NCBI GenBank assembly: GCA_963749605.1 | Contig: CAVVNN010000002.1 | Coordinates: 372,001 to 436,000 of the forward strand | Direction: 5' to 3' | DNA: 64,000 nucleotides | DNA from: CAVVNN01 sp963749605 | GTDB taxonomy: Bacteria; Actinomycetota; Thermoleophilia; Solirubrobacterales; 70-9 | Shown here: positions 41,996-50,926 of the stretch, in pieces | Layout: each line of letters opens with the position of its first letter | Position numbering within the stretch: position 1 is the stretch's first letter | Translations under genes and position numbers: made by a program | Notes under the pieces: model-generated | The model's database searches: none | What the model saw: only the letters and a program-made list of their open reading frames with translations | Told to the model about the DNA's origin: nothing

Positions 41996-43126
41996 GTGCG
42001 CACAGCGATCGTCTCCGACCTCCACCTCGGCAGCGTCTCCGGCGAGGACGTCGCCCGCGACCCGGCGATCCGCAGCACGATGCTGGAGGAGATCGCGACA
42101 GCCGACCGGGTCGTCCTGCTCGGCGACGTGGTCGAGCTGCGCGAGCGGCCGATCGGCGACGCGCTCGCCGCGGCCCGCCCCTTCTTCGAGGACCTCGGCG
42201 AGGCGCTGGGCGACCGCGAAGCGATCCTCGTCCCCGGCAACCACGACCACCGCTTCGCCGAGCCGCTGCTCGACGAGCTCTCCATCGCCGGCGGCCCGGC
42301 GCTTGGGCTCGAGCACCGCTTCGCCCCCTCCCCCGGCCCGGCGGCCCAGATCGACCGCTGGCTCGGCGCCGCCCACCTGCAGCTCGCCTACCCGGGGATC
42401 TGGCTGCGCGACGACGTCTACGCCACCCACGGCCACTACATGGACTGCCACCTCTCCCTGCCCCGCGCCGAGTGCGTCGCGGCGGCGGCGGCGATGCGCT
42501 CGCGCCCGCTGCCCAGCCCGGCGGCGCCCTCCGACTACGAGCGCGTCATGCGCCCGATCTACGGCTTCGCCTTCGGTCGCGCCCAGTCGCGCCGCGCCGC
42601 ACGGCTGACCGCGGCGGTCGACCGCCCCTCCGAGATGGCCTGGAAGCTCCTCGGCGCGGCCCCCAACGGCGCCGGCGCCGGGCGCCGGATCGCGGGCGGG
42701 GCGCTGCGGGCGGGCGTGCCGGCGGCGATCTGGGGGCTCAACCGCCTGCTTCACTCCGGCTTCGACCCCGACTTCTCACCGCAGGCGATCCTCCACAGCG
42801 GGCTGGCGGCGGCGGGCGAGATGGCGGCCCGCCTCGGCGTCGACTCGGCCCACGTCCTGACCGGCCACACCCACCGCGGAGGGCCGGGAGAGGGCGAGGG
42901 CGAGTGGCCGCTGCCCGGCGGCGGCCGCCTCCACAACACCGGCAGCTGGGTCTTCGCCACCGCCTTCCACCACCCCGGCACGCCGCCCAGCCCCTACTGG
43001 CCGGGCACGGTCACCTGGGTGCAGGACGATGGCGCACCGCGACGAGTTCGGCTGCTGCGGGAGCGCTCGCACGAGGAGATGACCCAGGTCGTCGCCCTCA
43101 GCCGGTCTGCAGCCACTCCGCGATGA
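41996..43126 (+). CDS. Metallophosphoesterase (calcineurin-like)
   Basis: A 376-residue phosphoesterase from GTG 41996. The bimetal motifs are in order: SDLHLG (about 7-12), LLGDVVEL (GDxxE variant), PGNHDH, and late HTHRGG. An inserted middle region (about 150-290) is proline/alanine-rich and has hydrophobic stretches. GDVVE replaces the common GDxxD. Substrate unknown; UDP-diacylglucosamine hydrolase-like or nucleotide phosphatase roles are possible. The 3' end overlaps the convergent dehalogenase gene by 29 bp. Confidence 0.87.
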   Translation: MRTAIVSDLHLGSVSGEDVARDPAIRSTMLEEIATADRVVLLGDVVELRERPIGDALAAARPFFEDLGEALGDREAILVPGNHDHRFAEPLLDELSIAGGPALGLEHRFAPSPGPAAQIDRWLGAAHLQLAYPGIWLRDDVYATHGHYMDCHLSLPRAECVAAAAAMRSRPLPSPAAPSDYERVMRPIYGFAFGRAQSRRAARLTAAVDRPSEMAWKLLGAAPNGAGAGRRIAGGALRAGVPAAIWGLNRLLHSGFDPDFSPQAILHSGLAAAGEMAARLGVDSAHVLTGHTHRGGPGEGEGEWPLPGGGRLHNTGSWVFATAFHHPGTPPSPYWPGTVTWVQDDGAPRRVRLLRERSHEEMTQVVALSRSAATPR

Positions 43127-43976
43127 CCCGGCCGATCTCCTCGCCGGCGTCCTCCTGGAGGAAGTGCCCGGCGTTCTCGATCTTCCGCGGCGGCGCGTAG
43201 CCGAGCTGCTCGGAGACCCGCTCGCCGACCGAGAAGGGCAGGACCGGGTCGGAGTCCGCCCAGAGCACGAGGGCCGGCCGCTCGTCCTCGCGCAGGGCGT
43301 CGGCGACTTGTTTGCCCTCCGCCGCCCCGGGCGAGTCGGGCTCGGTCGGCAGGATCAGCGGGAAAGCCCTTGCGCCGGCCTTCGACTCGGGGCTGGGATA
43401 GGGCGCCTCGTAGGCCGCGATCACCGCGTCGCCGGGGTCGCTCTTGCAGCCCCCTCGGACCAGGAACCCAACCGGAACGTCCTCGTTGTTGCGGACGAAC
43501 TCGCGGAATTTGAGCCAGTTGTCGCTCATCCGCTGGTGGCCGGTGAAGGGGCCGGTGTCCATGATCACGATGCGGGAGAAGCGATCCGGATGCTCGACGA
43601 AGAGCCGCAGCCCAATCGGCCCGCCCCAATCGTGGACGACGGCGGTGGCGTCGCGAAGGTCGAGCTCCTCGATTAGCTTCGCCATCAGCTCGACGTGGCG
43701 GTCGTAGGTGTACCAGCCGAGGTCGGTGGGCTTGTCGGAGCGGCCGAAGCCGGCGTAGTCGGGGGCGATGCAGCGGTAGCCGGCATCGCGGACCGGCGGG
43801 ATCATCTTGCGCCAGAGGAATGACCAGGTCGGCTCGCCGTGGAAGAAGACGACCGGCCTCCCCTCGCCCTCGTCGAGGTAGGCGAGCCGCAGCCCGTCGA
43901 TCTCCCGGTAGCTCGACTCGAAGGGAAAGTCGGGCAGCCCCTCGAAACGCTCCTCCGGCGTCCTCACCGCTTGCAT
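43098..43976 (-). CDS. Haloalkane dehalogenase-like alpha/beta hydrolase
   Basis: A 292-residue enzyme of haloalkane dehalogenase subfamily I by sequence pattern: oxyanion HGEPTWSFLWR, DYAGFGRSDKP, nucleophile Asp followed by the halide-binding Trp in VVHDWGG, acid in LWADSDPVLPF and catalytic His in NAGHFLQED. Asp instead of Ser at the nucleophile fits C-X bond hydrolysis; epoxide hydrolases share it, but the HGEPTW and DWGG combination favours a dehalogenase. The natural substrate is unknown. Confidence 0.87.
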   Translation of the reverse strand: MQAVRTPEERFEGLPDFPFESSYREIDGLRLAYLDEGEGRPVVFFHGEPTWSFLWRKMIPPVRDAGYRCIAPDYAGFGRSDKPTDLGWYTYDRHVELMAKLIEELDLRDATAVVHDWGGPIGLRLFVEHPDRFSRIVIMDTGPFTGHQRMSDNWLKFREFVRNNEDVPVGFLVRGGCKSDPGDAVIAAYEAPYPSPESKAGARAFPLILPTEPDSPGAAEGKQVADALREDERPALVLWADSDPVLPFSVGERVSEQLGYAPPRKIENAGHFLQEDAGEEIGRVIAEWLQTG

Positions 43977-44092
43977 TTGCCGAGTCTATTCGCCCCCGCT
44001 CTGCTGGTTTATGACTTTTCTGATTGACATTGTGCTAGGGTGCCGCGCTTCATTCTCTACTTACATCATCAAGAAAGAGGGGAAGAGACGAG

Positions 44093-45113
44093 ATGACGCG
44101 CAGCTGGAAGAGCAAGAAGAGCGCGGGGGTGAGCTTGGCCGCGCTGCTCCTGATCGCCGTGCTGGTCGTGAGCGGATGCGGCAGCAGCTCCGGCTCCTCG
44201 AACGGAGGGCAGGTCGCTGTGATCGGCTACTCCACCCCGCAGTCGGTCTACGAAGAAGCGCTCGAGCCGGGTTTCCAGGCGACCTCCGCCGGCTCCGGCG
44301 TCAGCTTCAGCAACTCCTTCGGCGCCTCGGGAGACCAGAGCCGCGCGGTCGCGGCCGGTCAGCCGGCGGATGTCGTCCACTTCTCGGTCGGCAGCGACAT
44401 GACCCGCCTGGTCGAAGAAGGCCAGGTCGCCGCGAGCTGGGAAAAGCAGCCCTACCACGGGATCGGCGAGGACTCGGTGGTTGTGCTCGTCGTCCGCAAG
44501 GGCAACCCCAAGGGCATCCACTCCTTCGACGACCTTCTGAGCAAGGACGTCAGCATCGTCACGCCCAATCCGTTCACGTCCGGCTCGGCCCGCTGGAACA
44601 TCATGGCCGTCTACGGCTCACAGATCCAGGAGGGCAAATCGCCCAGCCAAGGGCTGGACGCAGTGAAGACCGTGCTGGAAAAGACCCAGGCTCAGCCCAG
44701 CAGCGGCCGCGACGCGCTGACCGCCTTCACCCAGGGCCAGGGCGACGTTCTGCTCTCCTACGAGAACGAGGCGATCGCCGCCGAAAAGGCCGGCGAAGAC
44801 GTCGAATACGTCATCCCCGACAACACGATCCTGATCGAAACTCCGATCGCGGTCACCAAGGAAGCCTCGCCCGAGGCGCAGAAGTTCCTCGACTACCTGT
44901 GGTCGGACGCCGGGCCAGGAACTGTGGGCCGAAAACGGTTATCGCCCGGTCAACAAGAAGCTGGTCGACCCGAAGCGGTTCCCGACCCCGAAGGGCCTCT
45001 TCACGATCGCCAAGTTCGGCGGCTGGGGCAAGGTGAAGGAAGAGTTCTTCGAAGAAGGAACCGGCTCGATCACCAAGATCGAGGAAGAACTGGGGGTCTC
45101 CACTGCCGGCTGA
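44093..45113 (+). CDS. sbp: Sulfate/thiosulfate-binding lipoprotein (single frameshift near 44915)
   Basis: The extracellular substrate-binding protein of a sulfate ABC importer. ATG 44093 has AGAGGGGAAG upstream. A lipoprotein signal (SLAALLLIAVLVVSGC) is followed by VAVIGYSTP, SNSFGASGDQSRAV and VVRKGNPKGI, as in Sbp/CysP. One extra C in GGGCCAGG breaks the frame; without it the protein continues QELWAENGYRPV to TGA 45113 for about 339 residues. The untouched frame would end with 70 unrelated residues. It heads the sbp-cysT-cysW-cysA operon. A TTGACA lies at 44024, but no matching -10 is convincing. Confidence 0.9.
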
Positions 45114-45136
45114 GGCCGACAGCGGCGCCCTCACCG

Positions 45137-45167
45137 CCCCCGGGCCGGGATTTCCCCTGCCCGGGGG
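45137..45167 (+). promoter_or_regulatory. Intercistronic hairpin between sbp and cysT
   Basis: Perfect 9-bp arms CCCCCGGGC (45137-45145) and GCCCGGGGG (45159-45167) around 13 nt. No T run follows, so it is more likely to protect the 3' end of the sbp message or partly attenuate transcription than to end the operon. Such hairpins commonly set a binding protein in excess over its permease. Confidence 0.5.
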
Positions 45168-45228
45168 TGCTGTCGTCTCGGAACGTTCGGGGCTGCCGAA
45201 CGGGGCCGGGGTCTGGGCAGGCCGCGGC

Positions 45229-45972
45229 ATGATCACGCTCTATCTGAGCGTGATCGTCCTGCTGCCGCTGGCGGCCGTCGTCTCGAAGTCGCTGGGCGGC
45301 GGCCTCTCCGGCTTCTGGGATGCGGTCAGCGCCCCCCAGGCGGTGGCCGCGTTGAAGCTCACCGTGATCGCCTCATTGATCGTGATCGCGATCAACGCCG
45401 TCTTCGGCACGCTCATCGCCTGGGTCCTGGTCCGCGACGAGTTTCCCGGCAAGAGGCTCGTCAACGCCTTCATCGACCTGCCCTTCGCGCTGCCGACGAT
45501 CGTCGCCGGGCTGACCCTGCTGACCCTCTACGGCAAGGACAGCCCGGTCGGCCTCGACATCGCCTTCACTCGCACCGCGGTCGTCTTTGCGCTGCTCTTC
45601 GTGACGCTGCCGTTCGTCGTCCGGGCGGTTCAGCCGTTGCTGCTGGAGCTCGACCGCGAGATGGAGGAAGCGGCGGCCTCGCTCGGAGCCGGCGGCCTGA
45701 CGATCTTCCGCCGCATCGTCTTCCCCAATCTGCTGCCGGGAATCGCCGCGGGCGTGGCGCTCGCCTTCGCGCGGGCGCTCGGCGAGTTCGGATCGCTGGT
45801 CCTGATCACCGGCAACATCCCCTTCAAAACCGAAGTCTCATCGGTCTTCATCTTCAACCAGATCGAATCGGGCAACACCTCCGGCGCGGCGGCGGTCTCG
45901 GTCGTACTGCTCGGCGTCTCGCTGGTGCTGCTCGCCGTCGTCGGCCTCCTCCAGCGCTGGGGCACGCGATGA
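45229..45972 (+). CDS. cysT: Sulfate ABC transporter permease CysT (CysU)
   Basis: A 247-residue inner-membrane permease with about six helices. The cytoplasmic coupling motif is EEAAASLGAGGLTIFRRIVFP, typical of this importer class. ATG 45229 leaves little before the first helix; family members usually have 10-25 more residues, and the upstream frame is open without ATG, GTG or TTG, so a CTG start is conceivable. It overlaps cysW by ATGA. Confidence 0.92.
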   Translation: MITLYLSVIVLLPLAAVVSKSLGGGLSGFWDAVSAPQAVAALKLTVIASLIVIAINAVFGTLIAWVLVRDEFPGKRLVNAFIDLPFALPTIVAGLTLLTLYGKDSPVGLDIAFTRTAVVFALLFVTLPFVVRAVQPLLLELDREMEEAAASLGAGGLTIFRRIVFPNLLPGIAAGVALAFARALGEFGSLVLITGNIPFKTEVSSVFIFNQIESGNTSGAAAVSVVLLGVSLVLLAVVGLLQRWGTR

Positions 45973-46769
45973 CCGCCTCCACCAAGAGCCGCTGGGGCCT
46001 GCGCTCGCTGGCGCTCGGCTACCTGCTGATCCTCCTGCTCGCCCCGGTGGGCATGATCTTCTACAAGACCTTCGAGCACGGGCTGGCGGCGCCGCTGGAA
46101 GCGATCGCCACCGCCAACGCCGTTCACGCGCTGGAGCTGACGCTGCTGATGGTCGCGATCGCCGTGCCGCTCAACGCAGTCTTCGGCGTCGCCTGCGCGA
46201 TCCTCCTCGTCCGCCACCGCTGGTGGGGCAACGCGCTGATCGACTCGGCGATCAACCTGCCCTTCGCGATCTCGCCGGTCGTGATCGGCCTCTCGCTGTT
46301 CCTCCTCTACGGACTCGGCGGCTGGTTCGCGGGGATCGGCGAAGCCGGCTTCAAGATCCTCTTCGCGGTGCCCGGCATGGTTCTCGCCAGCGTCTTCGTC
46401 TCGGTGCCGTTCGTGGTGCGCGAGACGGTGCCGGTCCTGCGGGAGATCGGCACCGAGCAGGAGCAGGCCGCCTCGACCCTGGGGGCCAACGCCTGGCAGA
46501 CCTTCTGGCGCATCACCCTGCCGGCGATTCGCTGGGGAGTCGCCTACGGCATCGTCATCAGCACGGCCCGGGTGCTGGGCGAGTTCGGCGCGGTCTCGAT
46601 CGTCTCGGGGAAGATCTCCGGTCAGACGGAAACGCTGCCGATCTTCGTCTCCAAGCAGTTCGAGCAGTTCCAGTACCCGGCCGCCTACGCCGCCTCGGTC
46701 CTGCTCTGCCTGCTGGCGCTCTCAACCCTTCTCGCAATGAACCTCTTGAAAGGAAAGGAGGACGCCTGA
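45969..46769 (+). CDS. cysW: Sulfate ABC transporter permease CysW
   Basis: A 266-residue second permease forming the channel with CysT. It has six membrane helices and an EAA-type loop EQEQAASTLGANAWQTFWRITLP. SAINLPFAISPVVIGL resembles CysW. It overlaps cysT by 4 bp and cysA by 1 bp (TGATG), so the subunits are translationally coupled. Confidence 0.93.
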   Translation: MTASTKSRWGLRSLALGYLLILLLAPVGMIFYKTFEHGLAAPLEAIATANAVHALELTLLMVAIAVPLNAVFGVACAILLVRHRWWGNALIDSAINLPFAISPVVIGLSLFLLYGLGGWFAGIGEAGFKILFAVPGMVLASVFVSVPFVVRETVPVLREIGTEQEQAASTLGANAWQTFWRITLPAIRWGVAYGIVISTARVLGEFGAVSIVSGKISGQTETLPIFVSKQFEQFQYPAAYAASVLLCLLALSTLLAMNLLKGKEDA

Positions 46770-47749
46770 TGGCTATCTCAGTCGAGGGAGCGTGCAAGCG
46801 CTTCGGTGACTTTCAGGCGCTCGACGACGTATCCATAGACGTGCCCGATGGCTCGCTGACCGCCCTGCTTGGCCCCAGCGGCAGCGGCAAGTCGACCCTC
46901 TTGCGGGCGATCGCCGGCCTGGAGACGCTCGACGCCGGGCGCGTCCTGATCCGCGGCGAGGACGTCTCCAGCCGTCCCGCCCAGAAGCGCGGCGTCGGCT
47001 TCGTCTTCCAGCACTACGCCGCCTTCAAGCACATGTCGGTGTTCGACAACGTCGGCTTCGGCTTGAAGATCCGCAAGTGGCGCAAGCCGGCGATCCACGC
47101 TCGGGTCCACGAGCTGCTCGAGCTGGTCCAGCTCGACGGCCTCGCCGATCGCCTCCCCTCCCAGCTCTCGGGTGGGCAGCGCCAGCGCATGGCGCTGGCC
47201 CGGGCGCTCGCCGTCGAGCCGCAGGTGCTGCTGCTCGACGAGCCCTTCGGCGCTCTCGACGCCAAGGTCCGCAAGGACCTGCGCAGCTGGCTGCGCCGCC
47301 TGCACGACGAGACCGGGGTGACGACGATCTTCGTCACCCACGACCAGGAGGAGGCAATGGACGTCGCCGAGCAGCTGGTGGTGATGAACGAGGGCCGGAT
47401 CGAGCAGGCCGGGTCGGCCAACGACCTCTACGAGCACCCCGCCAACGAGTTCGTGATGAGCTTCGTCGGCGAGGTCAACCGGCTCGGCGAGCACTTCGTC
47501 CGCCCGCACGACATGCAGGTCGTCCTCGACCCCGACGAGGGAACGGTGGAGGCGATGATCCGCCGCATCGTGCCGCTCGGTTTCGAGGTCCGGGTTGAGG
47601 TCGTGCTCGGCGACGGCACCGACGTCTGGGCCCAGCTGACCCGGGCCGAGTTCCAACTCCTCGAACTGCGCGAGGGGCAGATCGTCCATCTGCGCCCCGG
47701 CCAGACCAAGAGCTTCAGCGGCAACGTAGGGGTATCTGCAGCCGCCTGA
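46769..47749 (+). CDS. cysA: Sulfate ABC transporter ATP-binding protein CysA
   Basis: A 326-residue ATPase energising the importer. Walker A is GPSGSGKST (about 36-44), Q-loop FQHYAAFKHM, signature LSGGQRQRMALARAL, Walker B LLLDEPFGALD and switch His in VTHDQEEAMD. The C-terminal part (from about 240) is a TOBE-like regulatory domain with FVRPHDMQV. ATG 46769 has AAAGGAGG upstream. Together with sbp-cysT-cysW this is a complete sulfate uptake system. Confidence 0.95.
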   Translation: MAISVEGACKRFGDFQALDDVSIDVPDGSLTALLGPSGSGKSTLLRAIAGLETLDAGRVLIRGEDVSSRPAQKRGVGFVFQHYAAFKHMSVFDNVGFGLKIRKWRKPAIHARVHELLELVQLDGLADRLPSQLSGGQRQRMALARALAVEPQVLLLDEPFGALDAKVRKDLRSWLRRLHDETGVTTIFVTHDQEEAMDVAEQLVVMNEGRIEQAGSANDLYEHPANEFVMSFVGEVNRLGEHFVRPHDMQVVLDPDEGTVEAMIRRIVPLGFEVRVEVVLGDGTDVWAQLTRAEFQLLELREGQIVHLRPGQTKSFSGNVGVSAAA

Positions 47750-47821
47750 AGGGGCGACGGAGTGGGCAGTGGCGGGGCCGGTGGTGCCACATCGACAACC
47801 GCTTTCTGGCAGGCTGGCCGC

Positions 47822-48304
47822 GTGGCCGCGAAGGATTCGAACGGGGAGGCGATCACCGCCGCCGGCATCGCCGCGCTGCGGGAGGAGCTGGAGCAGCTCG
47901 AGGGCCCGGCCCGCCGGGAGATGGCGGCGCGGATAAAGGTCGCGCGGGAGCTGGGCGACCTGAAGGAGAACGCCGAGTACCACACCGCCAAGGAGGACCA
48001 GGCTCACCTCGAGACGCGGATCAAGCGGCTGCGGGCGCGGCTGCACAGCGCGGTCGTGGTCGCGGTCGACGGCGACGCCGAGCACTTCGCCTTCGGCCGC
48101 ACCGCCGAGATCCTCGACGAGGGCAGGGGCGTGACGCACACCTGGACGCTGGTCGGCTCCACCGAGGCCGACCTCGCCGCGGGCCGCCTTTCCGCGGAGT
48201 CGCCGATCGGACGGGCGCTGAGGGACGCGGCGGTCGGCGAGGCGGTCGGCGTGGAGACGCCGAAAGGAAAGCGCTCCTTCCGCGTTTTGAAGCTCCTCGG
48301 GTAG
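47822..48304 (+). CDS. greA: Transcription elongation factor GreA-like protein
   Basis: 160 residues from GTG 47822. The N-terminal coiled-coil domain contains RELGDLKENAEYHTAKEDQ, whose acidic tip stimulates transcript cleavage by paused RNA polymerase. The C-terminal FKBP-like domain has VGSTEADLAAGRLSAESPIGRAL. An earlier in-frame start at 47762 would add a low-complexity lead. It lies 72 bp after cysA, probably with its own promoter. Confidence 0.93.
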   Translation: MAAKDSNGEAITAAGIAALREELEQLEGPARREMAARIKVARELGDLKENAEYHTAKEDQAHLETRIKRLRARLHSAVVVAVDGDAEHFAFGRTAEILDEGRGVTHTWTLVGSTEADLAAGRLSAESPIGRALRDAAVGEAVGVETPKGKRSFRVLKLLG

Positions 48305-48397
48305 CGCTTTGTAAACGCAGGAAATGCCTTGAGCATGCAGAATTTCGTGAGAGTATTCCCTTGCCCAAGCCTGTACACCCGTACGAAAGGGTTGCGC

Positions 48398-48781
48398 ATG
48401 AACGAGGAGAGCACACTCAGCGGCTGGTGGGTCTTTGCCGGCATCCTGCTGCTGGTAGCCGGCGTTCTGAACATCATCTACGGCATCGCCGCGATCGGCG
48501 ACTCGAAGTTCTTCACCGCCAACGCGACCTACATCCTCAGCGGCCTCCACACCTGGGGCTGGATCATGTTGATCCTCGGCGTGCTCGAGCTGGTCGCCGC
48601 GTTCTCGCTGTTCGCCGGCGGTGAGTTCGGTCGCTGGTTCGGCATCTTCATCGCCTCGCTGAACGCGATCGGGGCGCTGCTTTCGATCCCGGCCTACCCG
48701 TTCTGGTCGCTGGCGATCTTCTCCCTGGCGATCATCATCGTCTACAAGCTGGCCGAGGGCCCCGAGGGCTCGGCCTCCTAA
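48398..48781 (+). CDS. DUF7144-type four-helix membrane protein
   Basis: A 127-residue protein from ATG 48398, preceded by GAAAGG. Four membrane helices cover residues 10-30, 52-72, 76-94 and 96-118. The WVFAGILLLVAGVLNIIYGIAA opening, split here only by its length, is typical of the small actinobacterial DUF7144 membrane family as I recall it. The 93-bp upstream gap contains AT-rich sequence likely holding a promoter. A terminator follows 28 bp after the stop. Confidence 0.78.
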   Translation: MNEESTLSGWWVFAGILLLVAGVLNIIYGIAAIGDSKFFTANATYILSGLHTWGWIMLILGVLELVAAFSLFAGGEFGRWFGIFIASLNAIGALLSIPAYPFWSLAIFSLAIIIVYKLAEGPEGSAS

Positions 48782-48809
48782 CGGCGGTCCGTTCCATCCA
48801 CCCCGGCGA

Positions 48810-48834
48810 GAAGGCCCCGAGCTCCGGGGCCTTC
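48810..48834. terminator. Bidirectional intrinsic terminator
   Basis: GAAGGCCCCG (48810-48819) and CGGGGCCTTC (48825-48834) form a perfect 10-bp stem with a 5-nt loop. A modest T-rich tail (GTCGTT) follows on the plus strand. It separates two convergent genes, the DUF7144 protein and the RDD protein. Confidence 0.75.
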
Positions 48835-48847
48835 GTCGTTCCCGGGG

Positions 48848-49886
48848 CTAATCGCCCGCCGCGACCGGCGCCGGCTCGACCTCCGGCTCCTCGTCCGCCG
48901 GCGCCGGGGTCGACCAAGGCGCCGGCTCGGGCCGGTCGTCGTCGTAGACCACGTCGGCGTCGGCGAGCTGGTCGTGCCCAGCCACGGCGGCGCTCGCCGA
49001 AGAGGATCCCGAGGAAGCCGATCCCGAGGCTGAGCGCCGACAGCCCGAACCCGACCAGGCGGCTCACCGCACGACCGAACGAAAGTCCGCGGCCGTCGAC
49101 GTCGAGCCTGATGCGGACGAAGCGCATGCCGGGAGTCTGTCCCGCCAGGGACCAGAAGGCGACCAGGTAGAGACCGCCCAGCACCAGCCACACGGTCGTA
49201 CCCAGCGCCAGCGCCAGGTCCGAGACGCCGTTGCCGTTGCCCGAGAAGGCCGAGGCGATCAGCGCGGCGATCGCGGCCAGCCCGGAGAAGACGAGGTTGA
49301 CGATGGCGCCGTCGACCGCGAGCGCCAGCGCGCGGCTGACCGCGCCGGCGTGGTCGGTCGGCTCGGTGCGCCGCTTGCGGAAGAAGACCCGCCGCACGAG
49401 GCGCTCGAGGGTGTCGTCGAGGCGCCGCGCGGCCCTGCCGATCGTGCGGCCGATGTCGGCGATCAGCCCGACGCTCTGGGCGCCGATCGCAGCCCGCAGC
49501 TCCGGCGCCTCGGCGATCCGCTCGACCAGCTGCTGCGCCTCGTCGCTGGCGAGCAGGCGCCGCCAGACCTCGTCGACCAGCTCGCTGTCGAGCGCCTCGA
49601 TCATCGCCCGCTTGACCGCGTCGCTCTCCAGCGCCCCCTCCACCGCCTCCTCGACCACCGGCCCTTCCAGCACCCGGGCGAGGGCCCGCTCGACCGCCTC
49701 GCTCTCGACCGCGGCGACGATCGCCTCCTCGGCGGCTGCTTCGACCGCGCGGTCGATCCCGGCTGCGCGGGTGACCGTCCGGGCTCCGCGCACCCCGACC
49801 CCGAGCAGCCGCGCCGACAGCGGCAGCTGCCCGTTCTGACTCGCGTCGCCAGAGGTCGCAGACCGCGGAGTGGAGCCGTTTTCCAT
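48848..49886 (-). CDS. RDD family membrane protein (single frameshift near 48977)
   Basis: From ATG 49886. The N-terminal ~180 residues are soluble, alanine/glutamate-rich helices with repeated VExAxE patterns (VVEEAVEGALESDAVKRAMI). The RDD membrane domain follows with three to four helices, GQTPGMRFVRIRL and FGERRRGW. In the unbroken reading the tail then becomes arginine-rich nonsense. Removing one G from TGGGCAC restores HDQLADADVVYDDD and a stop at 48848, the normal RDD ending plus a Pro/Glu tail, for about 345 residues. Function of RDD proteins is varied (some are Na+/H+ antiporters). Confidence 0.8.
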
Positions 49887-49906
49887 CCCAGACGAGTATA
49901 CGTTCG

Positions 49907-50368
49907 TCAGCTCAGGCGATCGAGCAGGCGGTCGACGAAGGCGTCCTGAGCGGCGAGGATCTTCTCCCTGGCCTCCTCCGGGCCAAACCACTCGGCTCGA
50001 TCGACCTCCGGAAACTCCCGCTCGACGCCGGAGCGCGGTGGCCACTCGATCGAAAAGGTGTTGCTGCGCAGCGCCGCCGGGTCGAAATCTCCCTCGGCGG
50101 CCCAGCAATGGACGACCTTGCCGCCCTTCTGGCGAACGGACCCCAGCTCGATCAGCGCGCCGGAGGCGAGGTCGAGCCGTGAGCCCAGCTCCTCCTCCAG
50201 CTCACGCAGCGCACAATCCCGCAGGGCCTCCCCCACGCCGCACTCCCCCTTCGGTATCGACCAGGCCCCGAGGTCCTTCTTCGCCCAAAACGGCCCACCG
50301 GGGTGCGCCAGCAGCACCTCGACCGACTCCCCGCCGCTGCGATAGAGAAGGATTCCGGCGCTGGTCAT
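49907..50368 (-). CDS. NUDIX hydrolase
   Basis: A 153-residue Nudix protein. The Nudix box is GECGVGEALRDCALRELEEE followed by LG (about residues 42-63), with the REUxEE metal-binding core intact. The N-terminus SAGILLYR and the WSIPKGE lead match the diadenosine-polyphosphate/NTP type, close to MutT-like proteins. It should hydrolyse a nucleoside diphosphate linked to an unknown group. It sits 20 bp upstream of the RDD gene on the same strand. Confidence 0.92.
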   Translation of the reverse strand: MTSAGILLYRSGGESVEVLLAHPGGPFWAKKDLGAWSIPKGECGVGEALRDCALRELEEELGSRLDLASGALIELGSVRQKGGKVVHCWAAEGDFDPAALRSNTFSIEWPPRSGVEREFPEVDRAEWFGPEEAREKILAAQDAFVDRLLDRLS

Positions 50369-50449
50369 CGGCCCGTAGTCTGAACCTCCAGCTGGCCGGC
50401 GAGCGGTCGGCTTTGAACCCTCCCCGGACCCGCTCCGTAGACCGGGCCG

Positions 50450-50833
50450 ATGCGAGCGATCCTCAGCCCACGCCGCCGGGGGCGACCGGCAATCGCCGGC
50501 GCCATCGCCGCGGCGCTCGCCCTTGCCCTGGCGATGAGCGCCGGTGCGCCTGCCGCCGGGCACCGCCATCGCACCCACGAGCGGGCCGCAACCGCGAAGG
50601 TCGTTATCCGCAACTTCGCCTTCCACCCCCCCACGCTGAGGGTCGGTCGCGGGACGACGGTCGTCTTTGCCAATCGCGCCTCCATCGCCCACACCGCAAC
50701 GCGGCGCGGCAGCTTCGACACCGGTCATATCCGTCCCGGCCACTCGGTGGCCGTGCGCTTCAGCCAACCCGGGGTCTACGCCTTCCACTGCACGATCCAC
50801 CCCTTCATGCACGGCAAGATCGTCGTGCGCTGA
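50450..50833 (+). CDS. Secreted cupredoxin (plastocyanin-like blue copper protein)
   Basis: 127 residues with a signal peptide (RRRGRPAIAGAIAAALALALAMSAGAPA, split by family only in its core). The mature domain binds one copper: His in ANRASIAHTA, then Cys, His and Met in YAFHCTIHPFMHGKI, the complete type 1 ligand set. It likely carries electrons outside the membrane; no oxidase is adjacent. It is divergent from the Nudix gene. Confidence 0.9.
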   Translation: MRAILSPRRRGRPAIAGAIAAALALALAMSAGAPAAGHRHRTHERAATAKVVIRNFAFHPPTLRVGRGTTVVFANRASIAHTATRRGSFDTGHIRPGHSVAVRFSQPGVYAFHCTIHPFMHGKIVVR

Positions 50834-50926
50834 CCCCTCGATCGTCCGAGCGGCGATGCCGGCTGCGCCCTGGACGGCGGTCATAGACAATGACTGCCCA
50901 GCCTCAGTCGAAAGGAACGGCCACTC

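Noticed and set aside
46778..48550. A 590-codon minus-strand open frame opposite cysA and greA
   Set aside because: It covers two clear genes on the other strand and contains no recognisable domain.
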